Origin: Thelonectria olida | Lineage: Eukaryota; Ascomycota; Sordariomycetes; Hypocreales; Nectriaceae | NCBI GenBank assembly: GCA_020736575.1 | Contig: JAGPYM010000023.1 | Span: 186,001 to 250,000 of the forward strand | DNA length: 64,000 nt | Reading direction: 5' to 3' | Part shown: piece by piece, positions 10,152 through 22,688 of the stretch | How positions within the stretch are numbered: position 1 is the stretch's first letter | Layout of the letters: each line of letters opens with the position of its first letter | The notes under the pieces: generated by a model | Told to the model about the DNA's origin: nothing | What the model saw: the letters and a program-made list of their open reading frames with translations, nothing else | The model's database searches: none | Program-made: the position numbers and the translations under genes

Positions 10152-13100
10152 CTATGCATCACAGCTCCGGCCCTCATAAACCCGTTTCGTCTCCGCCGCT
10201 AAGTTCTTGAGTCTCTGCATGGCATTTACCATGGTCTGGTCTAGCCTGTTATTGATGAAATCTTGGGGCCGTATAGGGCTGAGAAGCTTGATACCTCGAA
10301 GCGTCGTACACCTAGACAACTGCACATAGAGACTGGTAAAATCGCACTTGGAGGGTTCGCCATTGGTCATGCGATTTCCCCGCAGCTCCAAGAGTACCTC
10401 GGCAAACGTTTTAGACTGGGATTTATAATCGGTGAGAACAAAGGCCGGAACAACCGGCAGCCCCCGTCGGGTGCATTTCGTTGACAAGAACTTGAAGTGG
10501 GGATCAGTTGGATCGAGGGTGTGCGAGATAGGGCGGATGAGTACCATCTCTGCTGGTAGGACGGGGACTGCCAAGCTCGCGGTGTCTCTCGACTGTAATA
10601 AGATGCCTAGCGGTGGGCCGAAGTGGATGGTGACGTCGTCCGCAAGATGGTATCCTGGGTGTTTCGGATCGGGGATGATGTCTGCCGCAGTAAACTCTGC
10701 GCCATTGACAACCTTCAAGCCGGTGTATATATTCTTATTAACAACCACAGGCATCCCCTGAGCATAGAAGAAGAGGCCTGGGACCTTGCATTTGGAATCG
10801 TCCCCTTGCTCGATAGCTTGGGCGATCTCATATTGACCGGCTCTTCGCTAGGTGTGGGCTGACACGAAGACGGAGATGTGCCTCTCATTGAAGCGCGCCC
10901 AGTCCACAATGGCTTCCATATTGAGGCTCCATCGGTTGCGGTTCAGAGGTGTTATGGCGCGCAAGCCGTTACTGAAGGTGATATCGGAGCGGTCAACCAG
11001 CTTTGTGTTCAGTAGGACCAGATCTTGCCTGTCTGGGTGCCGTGCCGTACTCGATCCAGAAGAGCGCCTAGCTCAGGGTCGTCTCGTGTGCGGACCCGTT
11101 CTTCGAGAAGAACCACGGTCTTGAACATCAGCCACAGACTGAAGCCGCGATGATGAGAAATGGTGGCTTGGCCCACGGATGCGAAGACGGGATCCGCCAT
11201 TCGGTCTACCAGGAGGCTCGTCTCCCGAACTGGGGCGAATTGATAAAAGTCCCCCATCAAAAGAACGACGGGAACACCGCCAAAGGGCTTATCTGGGCAA
11301 TCGCGGAGCGACTGAAGACGGCAGCTGGCCTCGTACAGAGTAGCACCTCCAAGCATGCTAACTTCGTCGATCACGAGGACCAGCTTCTGCTTCCACGTCC
11401 ACTTCTTTGCCTCCGAGAAAAGTGGGACTTGTTTGTTGACGGAGCGCCGGGTATCCAGTCCACAGGCAGAATGCAATGTCGTGCCTCCGATCTGTGCAGC
11501 TGCACTACCTGATGTTCCCGTGATCTGGAGAAGATGTGGCTGGCCTCTCGCCGAAAAGACCCATTTCAGGGCCTCGATGACCCTGGATTTTCCCGTACCG
11601 CCCGGCCCTCCGGTGTACTGGAGGTGTTGACCCGCCGAGTCGGGGTCCGCTGAGTACCTGTCTAAAAACCTGCACACAAGTTGAAGAGCCATTGTCTGCA
11701 GAGAGTTGAGGGTATAGTTCGACGCAGCAAGGCGTCCTAATTCCGCAAAGCTTGTTGCCATATTAACGTCGACGAGCATTCGAGGACCCTGTGCGACTAG
11801 GCCTTGACTTCGACGCGGTAGGGGAATCTCCGTATCATAGTTACGAGCAAGTATATCATCTATGTCGGCGTTAGGCGTGTGATGCGCGCTACCTTGGGGA
11901 CCTGACTCAATCTCATCCAGCATCCGGAGATGGAGCATCTCCTGAGCCTTCGCAGCGGCTTGAACATTCTCTGCAGAAAGGGTCTGAAATTGGCATAGCG
12001 GAGCGTCCTGGGTACGGCGGATTTGCTGATAAAAGCCCTCAGGACGCTGAATAAAAGGCCTATCCTCCGATGCCGAAGTCTCTTCACGCAGGTCGCGGAT
12101 GAAATTCGCCAAGACTGGGGAGCCTCTCGTGGCATCGGAATCTCGGACGGCGTTGTGCAGAGTGCGTAGCAGAGCCGCAAAATTCTGGTGGGGCTCAGCG
12201 ATTGTTGCGCGCTCTTCACCGTCGTCGCCCTCATCAAGAGGAAAGTCTATGTCGACTGTATCGTCGCCTTCTGATCGGCTGGCCCAGAGCTTTGCGTCTT
12301 TTCGCGCGTCCTCGGCTGACTTGCTGAGAAGGGAGATGTTCGACACGTGAAAACGCAGCCTGCAACAGAGAGAAGCTTCATATCTGGACCATATGTCGGC
12401 GATATCGCCCTGCATGATGGAAAGAAAGCCTTCCCAAGGCACGAACAGGGCCAGATGGAGAACAGAGTTACTGCACGGAATGTCAGAGTAGGCTCGGATT
12501 GGCATTGTGACTAGGAACGTACCGTCTGAAATACACCGGGTGTTCGTCCTGGTGATCGTCGCTGATGAATCCTTGAAAAATCGGCACTGCGTACTCGCGA
12601 GGTCGCCGGAGCTTCTGAAACCAGCCATGGTGCTCTGGAGAGGGCCCCTCGAGAGATATGTGGTTTTCGTCCTCGCCCCGGCCGCGGCTACGGACTAGGG
12701 TAACCATAGACATGTAGTCATAGAGGCACATATCTTTAAGGACACGGCCTCTGTAGGCGTAAGTATCCAAGCACAACAGGGTCCGGCCACCCTCCCTGAG
12801 TTGTACCGTTTCTGGCGGCTCCTCCTCCTCCGGTTCTGCGCCGGCCTGGCGACGGAGGTGTTTCCATCTCCGGAATACCGCCCAATACAGTGCGGTCAGG
12901 TTTAGGAAGGACCAGTGCGGGACGTTGGTAAAGTCCGTCTGATAGCCGAGCATGTGGTAACATACCTCCACGGCGGAGAGCTGTCTCTCAGAAAATATCC
13001 GATTAGCCACCCTCATCAGAAACTGGCGACTCTGGTTCAGCACAACAGGTCGCTGGGCGCCTTGGTCGGCGGATGCTGATGCGTCGCGCCTCGAAACGGC

Positions 13101-16100
13101 ATCTTCGCGAAGCTGTCGCAAGACTTCGGCCGCGTGGGCAATTCGTCTCCACATTGGCGTGTCCAACTTCGTGGCATAGTTGGTGATGTAAAACACCATG
13201 GCCAGCCCCTTGGTCCTCATCAAGATCATCGATACATCGTGATTGTGCCGGAGGCCGACCGCCATCGCTTTGTTATACCGGTTGACGAGTGGGTGGTTGC
13301 GACGGATGATGAGCAGATCGTCCTCGGTCAATCCCGTCGTGTCGACGATCTTCCAAGGCGCTTTGAACCGGCAAGCTGTTCGCCTGTACTTGTCCGCGCC
13401 CTGATTTGCGAGACCCTTCAGAGAATACTTGATGCAGGTGTAGGTGTGGGAATGAACCTGGCAGCAGTATGCGATGAAGTTGGACTCGGCGTCAAAGGCC
13501 GCAGACAGGGCCTCAGTGTCATTCATCATCTCCTCGACGGGGTGGATCGGCTTCCGCTCCTGGCGGAGAGCCTTTCCAGCGTCCTCATCTCGGCACTCGT
13601 GGAAGACCGAGTCCACGTAGCGCACTACCCGGGCACGATACTCTTCTTCTCGGGGGTCGGCGATGTCGTCGATGAGCGACGGCAGCTCCATGTTGCCGTG
13701 CAACCACAGGAGTCCGTGCAAATGCAGGCTGCCGCGATCATTCGTCTCCACCGTTGCATAATAGTGGCTGACCTTCCCAAAGACCGATTCTTGGTCTGTT
13801 CTGACGTATTTTTCGAAGAACAGAGAGATTTCTCTGTGGAAGAAGATGGCAGAGCTGACCGGATCCATGGTGCTGAGGGCGATTCTGTCGTATCTTCCCC
13901 GGAGATCCGCTAAGAGCTCCTTTGCAGTGCGGTACTCGTGGAGCCTATGGATGGAGAGCTTCATCTTGACTGGGTTGTTGATGTCGTTGGGGTTGATGGT
14001 AATCCAAATCGCGGGCGTGCCGGTCCAGATGTTAAGTGCCTGGATCTTCCTGCGCATAAGCAGTCGCGTTTCGTTGGAGAGCGGCTGTACATGGCCAAAG
14101 ATGGACAACTCACGGAGCAGGAACGCTACGTCAGCGTCCGTCGTCATTCTTGTTTCTCGCATCTCGTCCTCCGCTCTCTTCAGCCGGTCATCCGTCAGGG
14201 TTCCGTAAACCCGTTCAACCCTCTCGAAAGAGCCCTTTGTCGTGCGCACCATGCTGATGCGGCGATTAGAAGAACGGAGGAGGATATTGAATACCAGAAA
14301 ACAAAAGACGGGATGGGTGGCAAATCGACCCCCATGCCGCTGCAGCACGTATCTGGCCCAATAGCTGAGCGAGTGGTTTGGATGGCGCTTGGCAGCCTCC
14401 GAAGCATCTTGTTGATCGCGGTCCGACTCGTGCAGCGCCTTTGGGCCACCTCTCCCCCAGGGGAAAAGCTTCGGGAAGGTGCGCGGGAAGAAGTCCTTGT
14501 GCAGGCTGTCCGCAAAATCCGCACCTCGTTCCACCAGGATGAACGGTTGCTCTCCCGTTGCTTGGACATGTATCGCGCACGGCTCACCCTCATCGGCAGC
14601 CCGAGTCCGACTCGTCCGGATAGCGTCGGCTAGGAATGAAAGCTTATCGGCCTCCTCGAAAGCGGCCGGACCGTCGAGGGGAAACATGCCGGACGACGTC
14701 GTCTCATGGATGACTTCACCATCGCCGCCGGCATCCTCCGGATCAGGAATGGAAGTATGGGGTTCCCCGGGCAAGGGGAGGTCCGGTTCGCCCGACGGAG
14801 TGCCCTCGGGAAGACAGGAGTCGTGGCTGCAGTAGGCTTGCGCCGACTCAAGGAGCTCTTCAATGCTCGTAAGCCGGTTCTCTTCGAGGCCGCGATCGGT
14901 ATCTGGGACGATGTGGTCTGTTTGCGTCTTCTCGGCAACGGACGGCTCCTCCCGCTGCATGCTGTCCATGATAGGGATAGGGACATCGGAGCCGTCTGCG
15001 TACTGCCAGCCATCAATCTCGCCATGGTCGATCGTGACGTGCTCGTAAAGCGGATTATTTTCCTGGAGCCACGACAGGGCAGCTCGGACACGGGACTTGC
15101 GCACTTGAAGAAGATGCCCAACGTCTGCGGCGCCAGGTTTGCTGGAGCCGCTCCAAGAGACGTGGATGTTCTCGATAGTCTCCAAAAGAGGATGAGGAAG
15201 GACCGTGGCAACAAGATCCTCCACCTTGTTCGGAAAGACCACGATATGGCCCTTCACATGCTTCCGGTAACTGAGGCCCGACGGGGTCTTGTTGTCTACA
15301 GTGAACTTTGTGATGTAGCCGAAGGAAGCCTGCAGAGCAATTAGCCTCTCTTCAACAGGAGAGAGGTCGTCAAGCTCCTCGGGATACCGATGCTCGCATC
15401 CGATGTACATGTTGTTGACCGCACAGGTCTTCGGCAGTTTCCCTTTCTTCAAAGCGGCATAGCATTCGTGGCAAACCATAGCTTCAGCGTCGTCGCCAAC
15501 CGGAAAACATTCCCCGCACTCCTAGAGCGCCGTCATGGCCCGCAGCAAGGAGGCTGCCAAGTGCCTCTTCCATCGGATCGTCGTAAGCTCGGAAGGAGGC
15601 TGCTTCCTGTAGCAAAAGTTGCAGTGCAAAATCGGCAACGTCCTTTCATCTGCGAATGCCTGGTGGAAGAACTTTGCAGTCTCCACCTGGAGGGCAAGTG
15701 GTACCTCTTTGCACCAGGATCTTGCTACTGATTCCTTCTCTTTGTCGCGAAAACGAGACTCATGGTATTGCAGAATGGTCTCGAGGGATCTTCGTTGGGC
15801 AGGGGCAGTGTCCTGCGACGGCCTCGGCCTTTTCTGGGGGCGGACCGGCCTCGTGGGCGGCGGAGTCAGAAGTCCTTCTAGTTGTGGCTCCCCGAGGCGT
15901 TTTCGAGGGAGCGGGGTGTGCGGGACAGGCCGTGTAGGCGGCGGAGTGTGTGGGGCCGGGACGATCTCCTCGGGGGTGGCCGGTGGCGGGGTCCGCGGCG
16001 CGTCCCCGAGTCCTTGACGGCCGTGCTCATCCGCCTGCTCCTGCCTTCGTAGCCTTGCGGCCCTTGCCTGTGAGCGTTCCTCGGCGTGTTGCCGCGTGAT

Positions 16101-16373
16101 GGCTGCCATCGTACGCGCGAGCTCATCTTCCGTGACCGTGACCTTCTGTCGTCGAGGTGGACGCCCTCGGGCGTTCCGGCGTTCTAGGTCTTCCAGCGTA
16201 CGTCGGACCTCGTCGGGGGAGACTCTGACTGGCTCTTGACGAGCCCGGCGAGTATTCTGACGCGGCGGTCCCGACCCTCCTCGCGCTCGGTTCTGAATGC
16301 GTCGGCCATCGAGATCCTCCAGCGTGCGGCGGATTTCATCAATCGGAACCCTGACCTTCTCTTGGCGGGGCAT
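10152..16373 (-). pseudogene. Helitron Rep/helicase, full length but inactivated
   Basis: A complete relative of the intact gene at 34705..40648, starting MPRQEKVRVP at 16373. The order is an N-terminal repeat region (three RVP-DE-RRTLEDL units), a proline-rich linker, a CxxC-rich segment, a DUF6570-like block (GCEHRYPEEL onward), the Helitron-like N and Rep nuclease region with the HLHGLLWLHG metal motif and a two-tyrosine FYITNYATK motif, and a PIF1-like helicase with Walker A GGPGGTGKS and Walker B VLVIDEVSML. A 52-bp intron (12471..12522) is at the same place as in the intact copy. Three lesions break it: TAG at 15522..15524 where the sister has CAG; a one-base loss near 11030; and TAG at 10848..10850 where the sister has TGG. 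Two of the three are C-to-T or G-to-A changes. Confidence 0.9.
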
Positions 16374-17081
16374 CGTAGAAATTTTTATCGAGGAAATATG
16401 CGGAGGGAAGATGGGAAGGAGAGACTCAAAGACGAAAACAACGCGGCCATGCTTGGGATCAAAAAGGCCCGGTCGAAGGCCTGGAGACAATGTTGAGACA
16501 GGCGACGTCGCCAATGGCGCGGAACCATGGCGACCCTGTTTCAGACCCCATCATCGCATCGAAATGGCAGCTTCCTCGTCCTGCCAGGCATGTCCGAAGA
16601 GGGAGTAGCAGAATTCACGTCGGTAATGCCGGGCTGGTCCCGAAGATTTGGGGTACATACATTTTGGCGTCGTGTATGTGCGTGTCGCTTTGTCGACATG
16701 GCTGGAAGAGAATGGAAAAGGATGATGAGATGGGATGAGATGAGATGAGTGGGATCAGATGAGACAGGAAGAGACGTGGTCAAAGTAACTTGAGTGAGTG
16801 GTCAAAAAACTAAACAACTGTGGCAAGCAAGATGTGGCCGTGAATCCTCGCGTGGAAAATCTCAGATCGCTACGCGATCCGTGCGTCGAGGGGGAAGAAG
16901 GCGCGGAAGGTGTTGAACAGAAGGCATATGCTGGGGTGTCACGTGCGCGTCAAGGGTCTTATGATGAACAGCAGATCTTTCAGGGGCAGACACTTAACGA
17001 GAACACACAACATGAATACACTGATTTGGATTAATGGACCGAATACACGTACTGTCTGACAGAAGGAAGATCCTTCGGAAC
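16374..17081. other. Upstream region of Helitron pseudogene
   Basis: No gene is supported. A GATGA-type short repeat occupies about 16717..16765. The Helitron's 5' end should lie here, but I could not fix a terminal TC dinucleotide. Confidence 0.4.
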
Positions 17082-17500
17082 TTAACGTACATGATAAGCG
17101 AGTGGGCCAGACAAGCGAGTCGGCCACTTATACTGTACAGCTAAAAGTGATAATTTTCAATTTCCTAAAATTAGCTAATAATTCTAGGAATTTTAGGGAA
17201 TTAATTTTAGATATTCAAATAAAAAAGTTATAAGATACTAGTTTTTCTAGATTTTAAAAAATTTTATTTAGCTTTTTAAAAATAAATATAATAAAAAAAA
17301 CAGTGCGAATAATTTTTTTTTAAATAACTTTATAGTTTTTTTAAAAATTTAAGAAAATCTAGTTTTATTATAATTAATTTAATAGATCTATATTTTAAAT
17401 TATAGCTACTTTAGGGTTAGTTTAAACTTTTAAATCTTTTTTTAAAAATCACGTTTTAAGGTATAAATGCTTTGGCCCACTCGCTTATCATGTACGTTAA
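17082..17500. mobile_element. AT-rich MITE-like element with perfect 28-bp inverted ends
   Basis: TTAACGTACATGATAAGCGA and the next eight bases (GTGGGCCA) at 17082..17109 are repeated as an exact inverted copy at 17473..17500. Between them lies about 360 bp of very AT-rich, non-coding DNA. Ends and size fit a non-autonomous DNA transposon. The outer TTAA on both sides could be a piggyBac-type TTAA target, or the inner TA a Tc1/mariner/pogo target. The outer flanks CCTTCGGAAC and CGTTCCTCAGGCA together rebuild the hairpin motif seen elsewhere, so the element sits in that loop. Confidence 0.75.
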
Positions 17501-17609
17501 CGTTCCTCAGGCATTTGTCACAAGGCATTTGTCACTCTAATACTCACGACTAATGACCCTGGCTCTGCGTCTAGTGTGGTATCATACATTCAACAATATC
17601 AACGGTAGA

Positions 17610-18063
17610 CTAATATACATGGAGCTCAGTCCCCTTTTCGGGATGGAACGTCGCCAATCTTTTGTTGCATCGACAACAATAGTGCACCGCATCCTTGTAT
17701 CTCTCGGAGAAATACGGAACTGGGCCTCCGACAATCGTGCACAGGAACAAAAACCCAGCAATCACGCTAAGAAACGGTCAATTTCTGCATCTGCAGGAGA
17801 TGGAAGTGAAAAGGGCATAAAACGTACTGCGTGTAGGCGCAAATCTTGCGTTCAATTCGGGTAATGGATGATTCCTGACAGGCAGGACATACAATAGCTC
17901 TAGGCAAAAGTTTGAGCTCTGTCAGGGGAACAACGGTCGATTGCGATATGCCGTCGAATGATAGAAGTGTTTTGTTGCGATGGGAAGATTCGAGGGCTAG
18001 TGGCCCGGTCTTGCCATCGTGGTCAGAGTATGCTGGGAACATGGTACGAAGTGTTGAATCCAT
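17610..18063 (-). CDS. LITAF-domain-like small membrane-associated protein
   Basis: Exons 18063..17828 and 17766..17610 join across a 61-bp intron (GTACGT donor, TTCTTAG acceptor) to give 130 residues. The first cysteine pair is in IVCPACQESSITRIERK. A hydrophobic stretch (VIAGFLFLCTIVGG) follows, and then HYCCRCNKRL near the C-terminus. CxxC, a membrane-embedded hydrophobic segment and (H)xCxxC is the layout of the LITAF (SIMPLE-like) zinc domain, which lies on the cytosolic face of endosomal or lysosomal membranes in known members. The pre-domain region (residues 1-60) is hydrophilic. Alternative splicing at an upstream CTGCAG acceptor would shift the frame, so TTCTTAG is preferred. Confidence 0.8.
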
Positions 18064-20783
18064 GGAGTAGAAATGAAGCGACTGGATGATGACTTGACCA
18101 TCGTCAACGATCCCCTTTATAGTTAACGCATATTAGGACATATATCCAATGGCTGAGTAGCAAAACAAACGGCATCCTACGATCAGCAGCCCATATCTTG
18201 TGCCTAGAAGGTGCAGCCGTTATGCATGCTCGTATTTCGGAAAACGAGTCTAACCAATAAACGCGACATGGTCATGGCAGCCACTGATGAAGTTGGCGCA
18301 ATTTTAGCAGTGCCACCACACAGCGCTAAAACCTCCTTGCCCTTCTTTCCCGGATAGCGATTGGCCCGATCAGCCAAGTTGGCATTATTTAGTTCTCAGG
18401 GCGCAGCAGCTGATTACTCCGCCAGTCGGTGCTTTAAATCTTCACATGTAAATACTCAACCCCCCGAGTTAACTTGTCTACTTCTTGTAGATGTAGAGGT
18501 ACCTTCTACTGCACTCCCTTATATTAACTTCTTGCTTACGAGGTGTCTTGTGTACAGAAGCAATCATCCATGGAGACATCGTCGGGTCCCCCACCAACTT
18601 CCTCAAGGGCTCGATATCTTACGAGTTGTTCTCTTCTTCCGCTTTGTCACGGACTTCAGGAAGACCATCTCTGACCATCGATGAATGCGATTCCAACTCA
18701 TCGAAGCCCTCTCTGATTGTCCGTCACATGTCATCTTGTGCTTGAATTGATAGATGTGGTTCCTTTAACGGGCTTATCGGGGTTTGACAGGGCTCTCAAT
18801 CCATTCTGGTTCGTGGTAGGGAGTCCTCAAGTTCAACACAGCCGCGACCATGGGTGGAGGAATTTTGTTATGCATATGCGGATTCAGAACAACGCCGACT
18901 TCACTGCATAAGCGAGTTAAGCAGCCTGGCCCAGGACAAGCTCCCTACTGTGTTGTGGGATGGTAAAGATGGCTTGGCGGAATATTGACATCGGCTGATG
19001 CTATACGACGCCCTCGAAATCAGTGTAGCTAACAGACAGATCGGTCGGTCTGGGGTGGTCTGGGTCGGCCTGGGTAGGCCTAAATAGGTTGCTGTTCTAG
19101 AAGCGTCCAATACTCGGTTCCGAGCCCTAGTAATCTGTCTCGATCCAAATGCCTGAATTCCTCTTATACCCTTCAATCCGTCTCTTACTATTTGACCTGT
19201 CCTTTTCCAATTCTGGAGCCTATCTGATGACATACAGACCACTCTCCTCCGCCACCATTGACGAAGAGTCCACCTGCCTTAAGACGTTCGGTGTAACTAA
19301 CCTACCAGCTGCGGGCAACCACAGGTATAGGTAGAGGGTTTGTGCTGAAAAGAAAAGGCGAAGACGGAGGATAGTTTACTCTCCGTTATTTGGAGGGCCT
19401 TGCGCGCCCCTCCAATACCTCCGTTTGCCTTGGTTCTGAAGGCAGTCGCGAGGTCCGGCTGAGTGCCGTGACCAGCTTTTGCAGAGGAAGATTTCCGAGC
19501 CTTGCGTAAATAGTGTAGGCTAGTTCCCAAAATTGTGTTATTGGCTTTTGTAGAATTGAGATGGCGTTTCGGGCGTCAGCTGCTGTCTGTGATACGTCAA
19601 GCCGTACATTCTGATATTAAATATGCTCAATTAGATTGTGACCTGGTATTTGTATTTTATAGTAGCAATCATGCCTTAACGAGCCGTCGCTTATGCGAAA
19701 TCCGTGATGCAGGACACCGGCTCGGGCAACACCACGGAGCATGAGAAACTTGATCTCCAAGTCGGCAACGACGAAATTGATTGCCATACAAGGAGCACAT
19801 TAATCATCCGTGGAACCGGTGTCAGGACACCGGAAAGGAGACTGAAGCTCTCACCTTCCTCTGTAGAAGCAATGCTGTAACTACCCTCTTGATGGATAAT
19901 AATAACGCTTAAACCGTGACCCCCATAATCTACATTATGCATGGGATCTCAGCTCCACGATAGAATATTACATGAATCCACCAATTAGAATGCAAACAGC
20001 TTCCTTGAATATCCCATCGACCCGCAATCAAGCCTTGTCAGTAATACGGAGAAGGGTGGCGTACACGCACAAGTGGCCTCCACTGCTGCATGTCGGGGTT
20101 CCCACCCAGTGAGATACTGGCAGGAGACGGCGCTGTGTGCAAAAAAAAAAAAGATTTGAACAAATTGTTTTTATCTTCTCTGGGAGACGTCGCTTAGTGA
20201 CAAGTCAACCTGAGAGAAGCACCAACTGAGGAGTGCATTGCTATTCCACAGGATGACGGGGGCCAGTCGAATAAGTGGGCGGCTGGTGGCAGATGCCGTC
20301 CGGATTGCCTCTGACTCAAGTTTGACGACACTTTAACATGGTTGTTTTGTGAATGGGAGCAAATATGAAATGTCTAGTTGCCGGGAACAGATGATTCCTC
20401 GTCACCTCACCTTAGTTTCCAGGCAGCATTCTAAGGTGCAAACGCCCCGATCAGCCACAGATGTCACAACCAGGCAGCAGGCAAGCGTTGCTGGCAAGTT
20501 GGTGGACGGCAGAGGTCATCTCGTTTGCCTTATTGGGCAGAAGTGGTTGTCTTACGTTGAGCCTCTCGCCTGGTCAGAACGGACCAAAGATTGCACTGAA
20601 TGGGCAGCTATTTTGTTGGTCGGAATAAGGTTATCTTAGGGTCGGGTTCTCTCCACTTCCAACGAGCCTGTCCTTGGATATCAGGCCAAAAGGCTGGTTT
20701 AACAACCCAGTGACTTCTCAATCATCCCGTCCAAACCAGCACCAAACAACAAACCAACCACCGCTAAATCAACCCCCATCACC
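18064..20783. other. Gene-poor stretch
   Basis: Only short ORFs without family signals are seen. A 12-bp run of A lies near 20143..20154, and a GGTC-rich imperfect run near 19040..19080. Nothing else is supported. Confidence 0.45.
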
Positions 20784-21291
20784 ATGTCGTACCAGCAGCA
20801 ATATCAGCAGCCGCCTCCTCCTCAATGGTAAGTCAGGTGTCGCTGATGCTCTGCCTGGGGCACAGCAGAAAATCCACTCCCCTAATCCTGTGACCTCGGC
20901 GCTGACCGTGCTCTCTTCGCAGCTACTACCCTCCTCCCCAGCAGCCGGTACGTGTCCTGTGCCACTCGATTCCCCCGTCACCTTGCCTCGCACCGCATTT
21001 CCTTTTACCGACTCAGCTGTTCGCCTCAAGAAGGTCGCGCTGATAGATATATCCTGGGACTGCAGATGTACTACCAGCAGGGTCCTCCCCCGCAGCAGGA
21101 AGAGAAGAGCCACGGCTGTCTCTATGGCTGGTACGTATACAGGCGCCGCGCCTGAGCATCCCGACTTCATTTCGTTGCAAGTATAGTCTCAAGCTAACCT
21201 CACCGTCCCTTACAGTTTTGCCACCCTCTGTTGCTGTTGGACGTGCGAATGCTGTCTTGAGTGTTTGTTTGTTTGTTTGTTTGTTTATTGA
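20784..21291 (+). CDS. CYSTM-like cysteine-rich tail-anchored protein
   Basis: Four short exons, 20784..20827, 20923..20947, 21066..21130 and 21216..21291, join in frame to 69 residues. All introns have GT-AG ends (GTAAGT, GTACGT and GTACGT donors). The N-terminus is Tyr/Gln/Pro-rich (MSYQQQYQQPPPPQ), with a second PPPQQP block, followed by a short charged EEKSHG hinge and a cysteine-dense C-terminus (CFATLCCCWTCECCLECL). This is the layout of CYSTM proteins, small stress-linked tail-anchored membrane proteins. The last residues come from a (GTTT)n run that reads LFVCLFVY, so the stop position depends on that microsatellite. Splice joins were made by eye. Confidence 0.8.
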
Positions 21292-21484
21292 TTATCGTCA
21301 TGAAGATCGCCTATAGCAATCCACAGAATCCCCTATAGGGCAAGATGACGTGCTATTAGAATTCTCTAGTATTCCTATTCCTGCCTGCCGGCATTCAAAA
21401 CCTCCAGAAACCGAGATTCGTAAGATAGGAAAAACTGCAGATGGGAAAACCTCATGAGGGGAAAGCGTCTACTACTCCGTCTGC

Positions 21485-22688
21485 GTGCCAAGCCTAGACA
21501 TTCAAGACGAGGACGAGACTCGACTCCATCGTACTGCTGTTGCGCAAGCCTTTGCCTTCGTGCTTCAGGCCATCCAATCGCCTCCACCCCGTCAAGCCTG
21601 GCATGACGCTACTGAACATCTCGATACGTGGTCTGTGGAGTATGAGGATGTCTTGCGGAGCATTCCGGCCGCGACGCGAAACTCCTTACAAGCCGCAACG
21701 CTGGAAAGGGTTTGTACGCTCTCCGATCCGGACACGTTCCCGATGCTTGCCACCCCAGGACGGGACGCAGAATCCAAGCGGTGACGACAGCGATGACGAT
21801 GACGACGAGAGCCCTTCCCCAACGCCAAACCCAGCCGTGAGTCGCGGGGGTGCCTTGACCACATCGACAAACGTCGGTTCGAGCGAGAAGCAGGAGCATG
21901 GTGGAAGCGCAGCCTCACAAGAGGGCACTAATGTGCGACGAAACATCCAAGGCCGACCATATTGCACGCACGAGTGTCTTCATGGGCTCGCGTTCGGCGG
22001 CCCGATGGATGAGAAATGTCCTAATTTCACGGATCATGGCACTATGCACATCAGCCGAGACGAATTTCTTGGTCTGACTCGGCATCAGCTAGCAATTGAT
22101 CGCGGAAAGGATGCCGATTGTGCACCGCTCTATCTATCAGGATCACGTGGATCCCTCTTCAAGTTCCGCCTGTCGTCGCATGGTTACACGCTTGTGGCGA
22201 AAGGTGCAGAGGCCATGGATGCTAAGCACCTACGCTACGAAAACAAGATATACGGCCATCTTCGGGACCTCCAGGGGGATTTCGTTCCGGTATGTCTGGG
22301 TATTGTTAACCTCACCAAGCCCTACTACTACGATAGCGGCGTGTATGAGCACTTCATGTTCCTTAGTTATGGCGGACGACCAGTCTTGAGAGAGCTGGGC
22401 GAAGTCAATACAGGTGTTACTAACGAGATTCTCACTGCGCTCGGTCGATTGCATCAGCATAGCGTTCTTCACTGCGATGCAGAGCCACGCAATGTGCTTT
22501 ACGATAAACGCACTGGTCGATGTATGATCGTGGACTTGATGCTGGCGGAGTTCCATGCCCGACAACCTCTTGGATCTATCAGTTCCAGTGATCAGAATCG
22601 AAAGAGGAAGAGGAAGTTGGCGCCATGGAAGCGTGAGAAAGACGTTTTTGCTATCGAGATGCAATCATTACAGGCGAGTTTGTCATAA
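21485..22688 (+). pseudogene. Kinase-like fungal protein, frameshifted
   Basis: The N-terminal part reads in one frame up to a TGA at 21782, beginning near GTG 21485 (no ATG found). The rest reads in the next frame from about 21750 to the TAA at 22686. The two halves together match a fungal kinase-like family: a helical N-terminal block (AVAQAFAFVLQAIQ), an acidic DDDDDES linker, a Cys block (YCTHECLHGLAFGG), then KFRLSSHGYTLVAKG and a catalytic-loop-like HCDAEPRNVLYD followed by MIVDLM. The loop has HCD for the usual HRD, and DLM in place of DFG. A one-base indel near 21750-21780 separates the halves. The C-terminus is complete. Confidence 0.7.

Noticed and set aside
13134..13913. 259-codon plus-strand ORF and similar long ORFs at 37028..38155
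   Set aside because: They are antisense shadows of the two Helitron Rep/helicase genes. Both loci show them because the coding strand is conserved.
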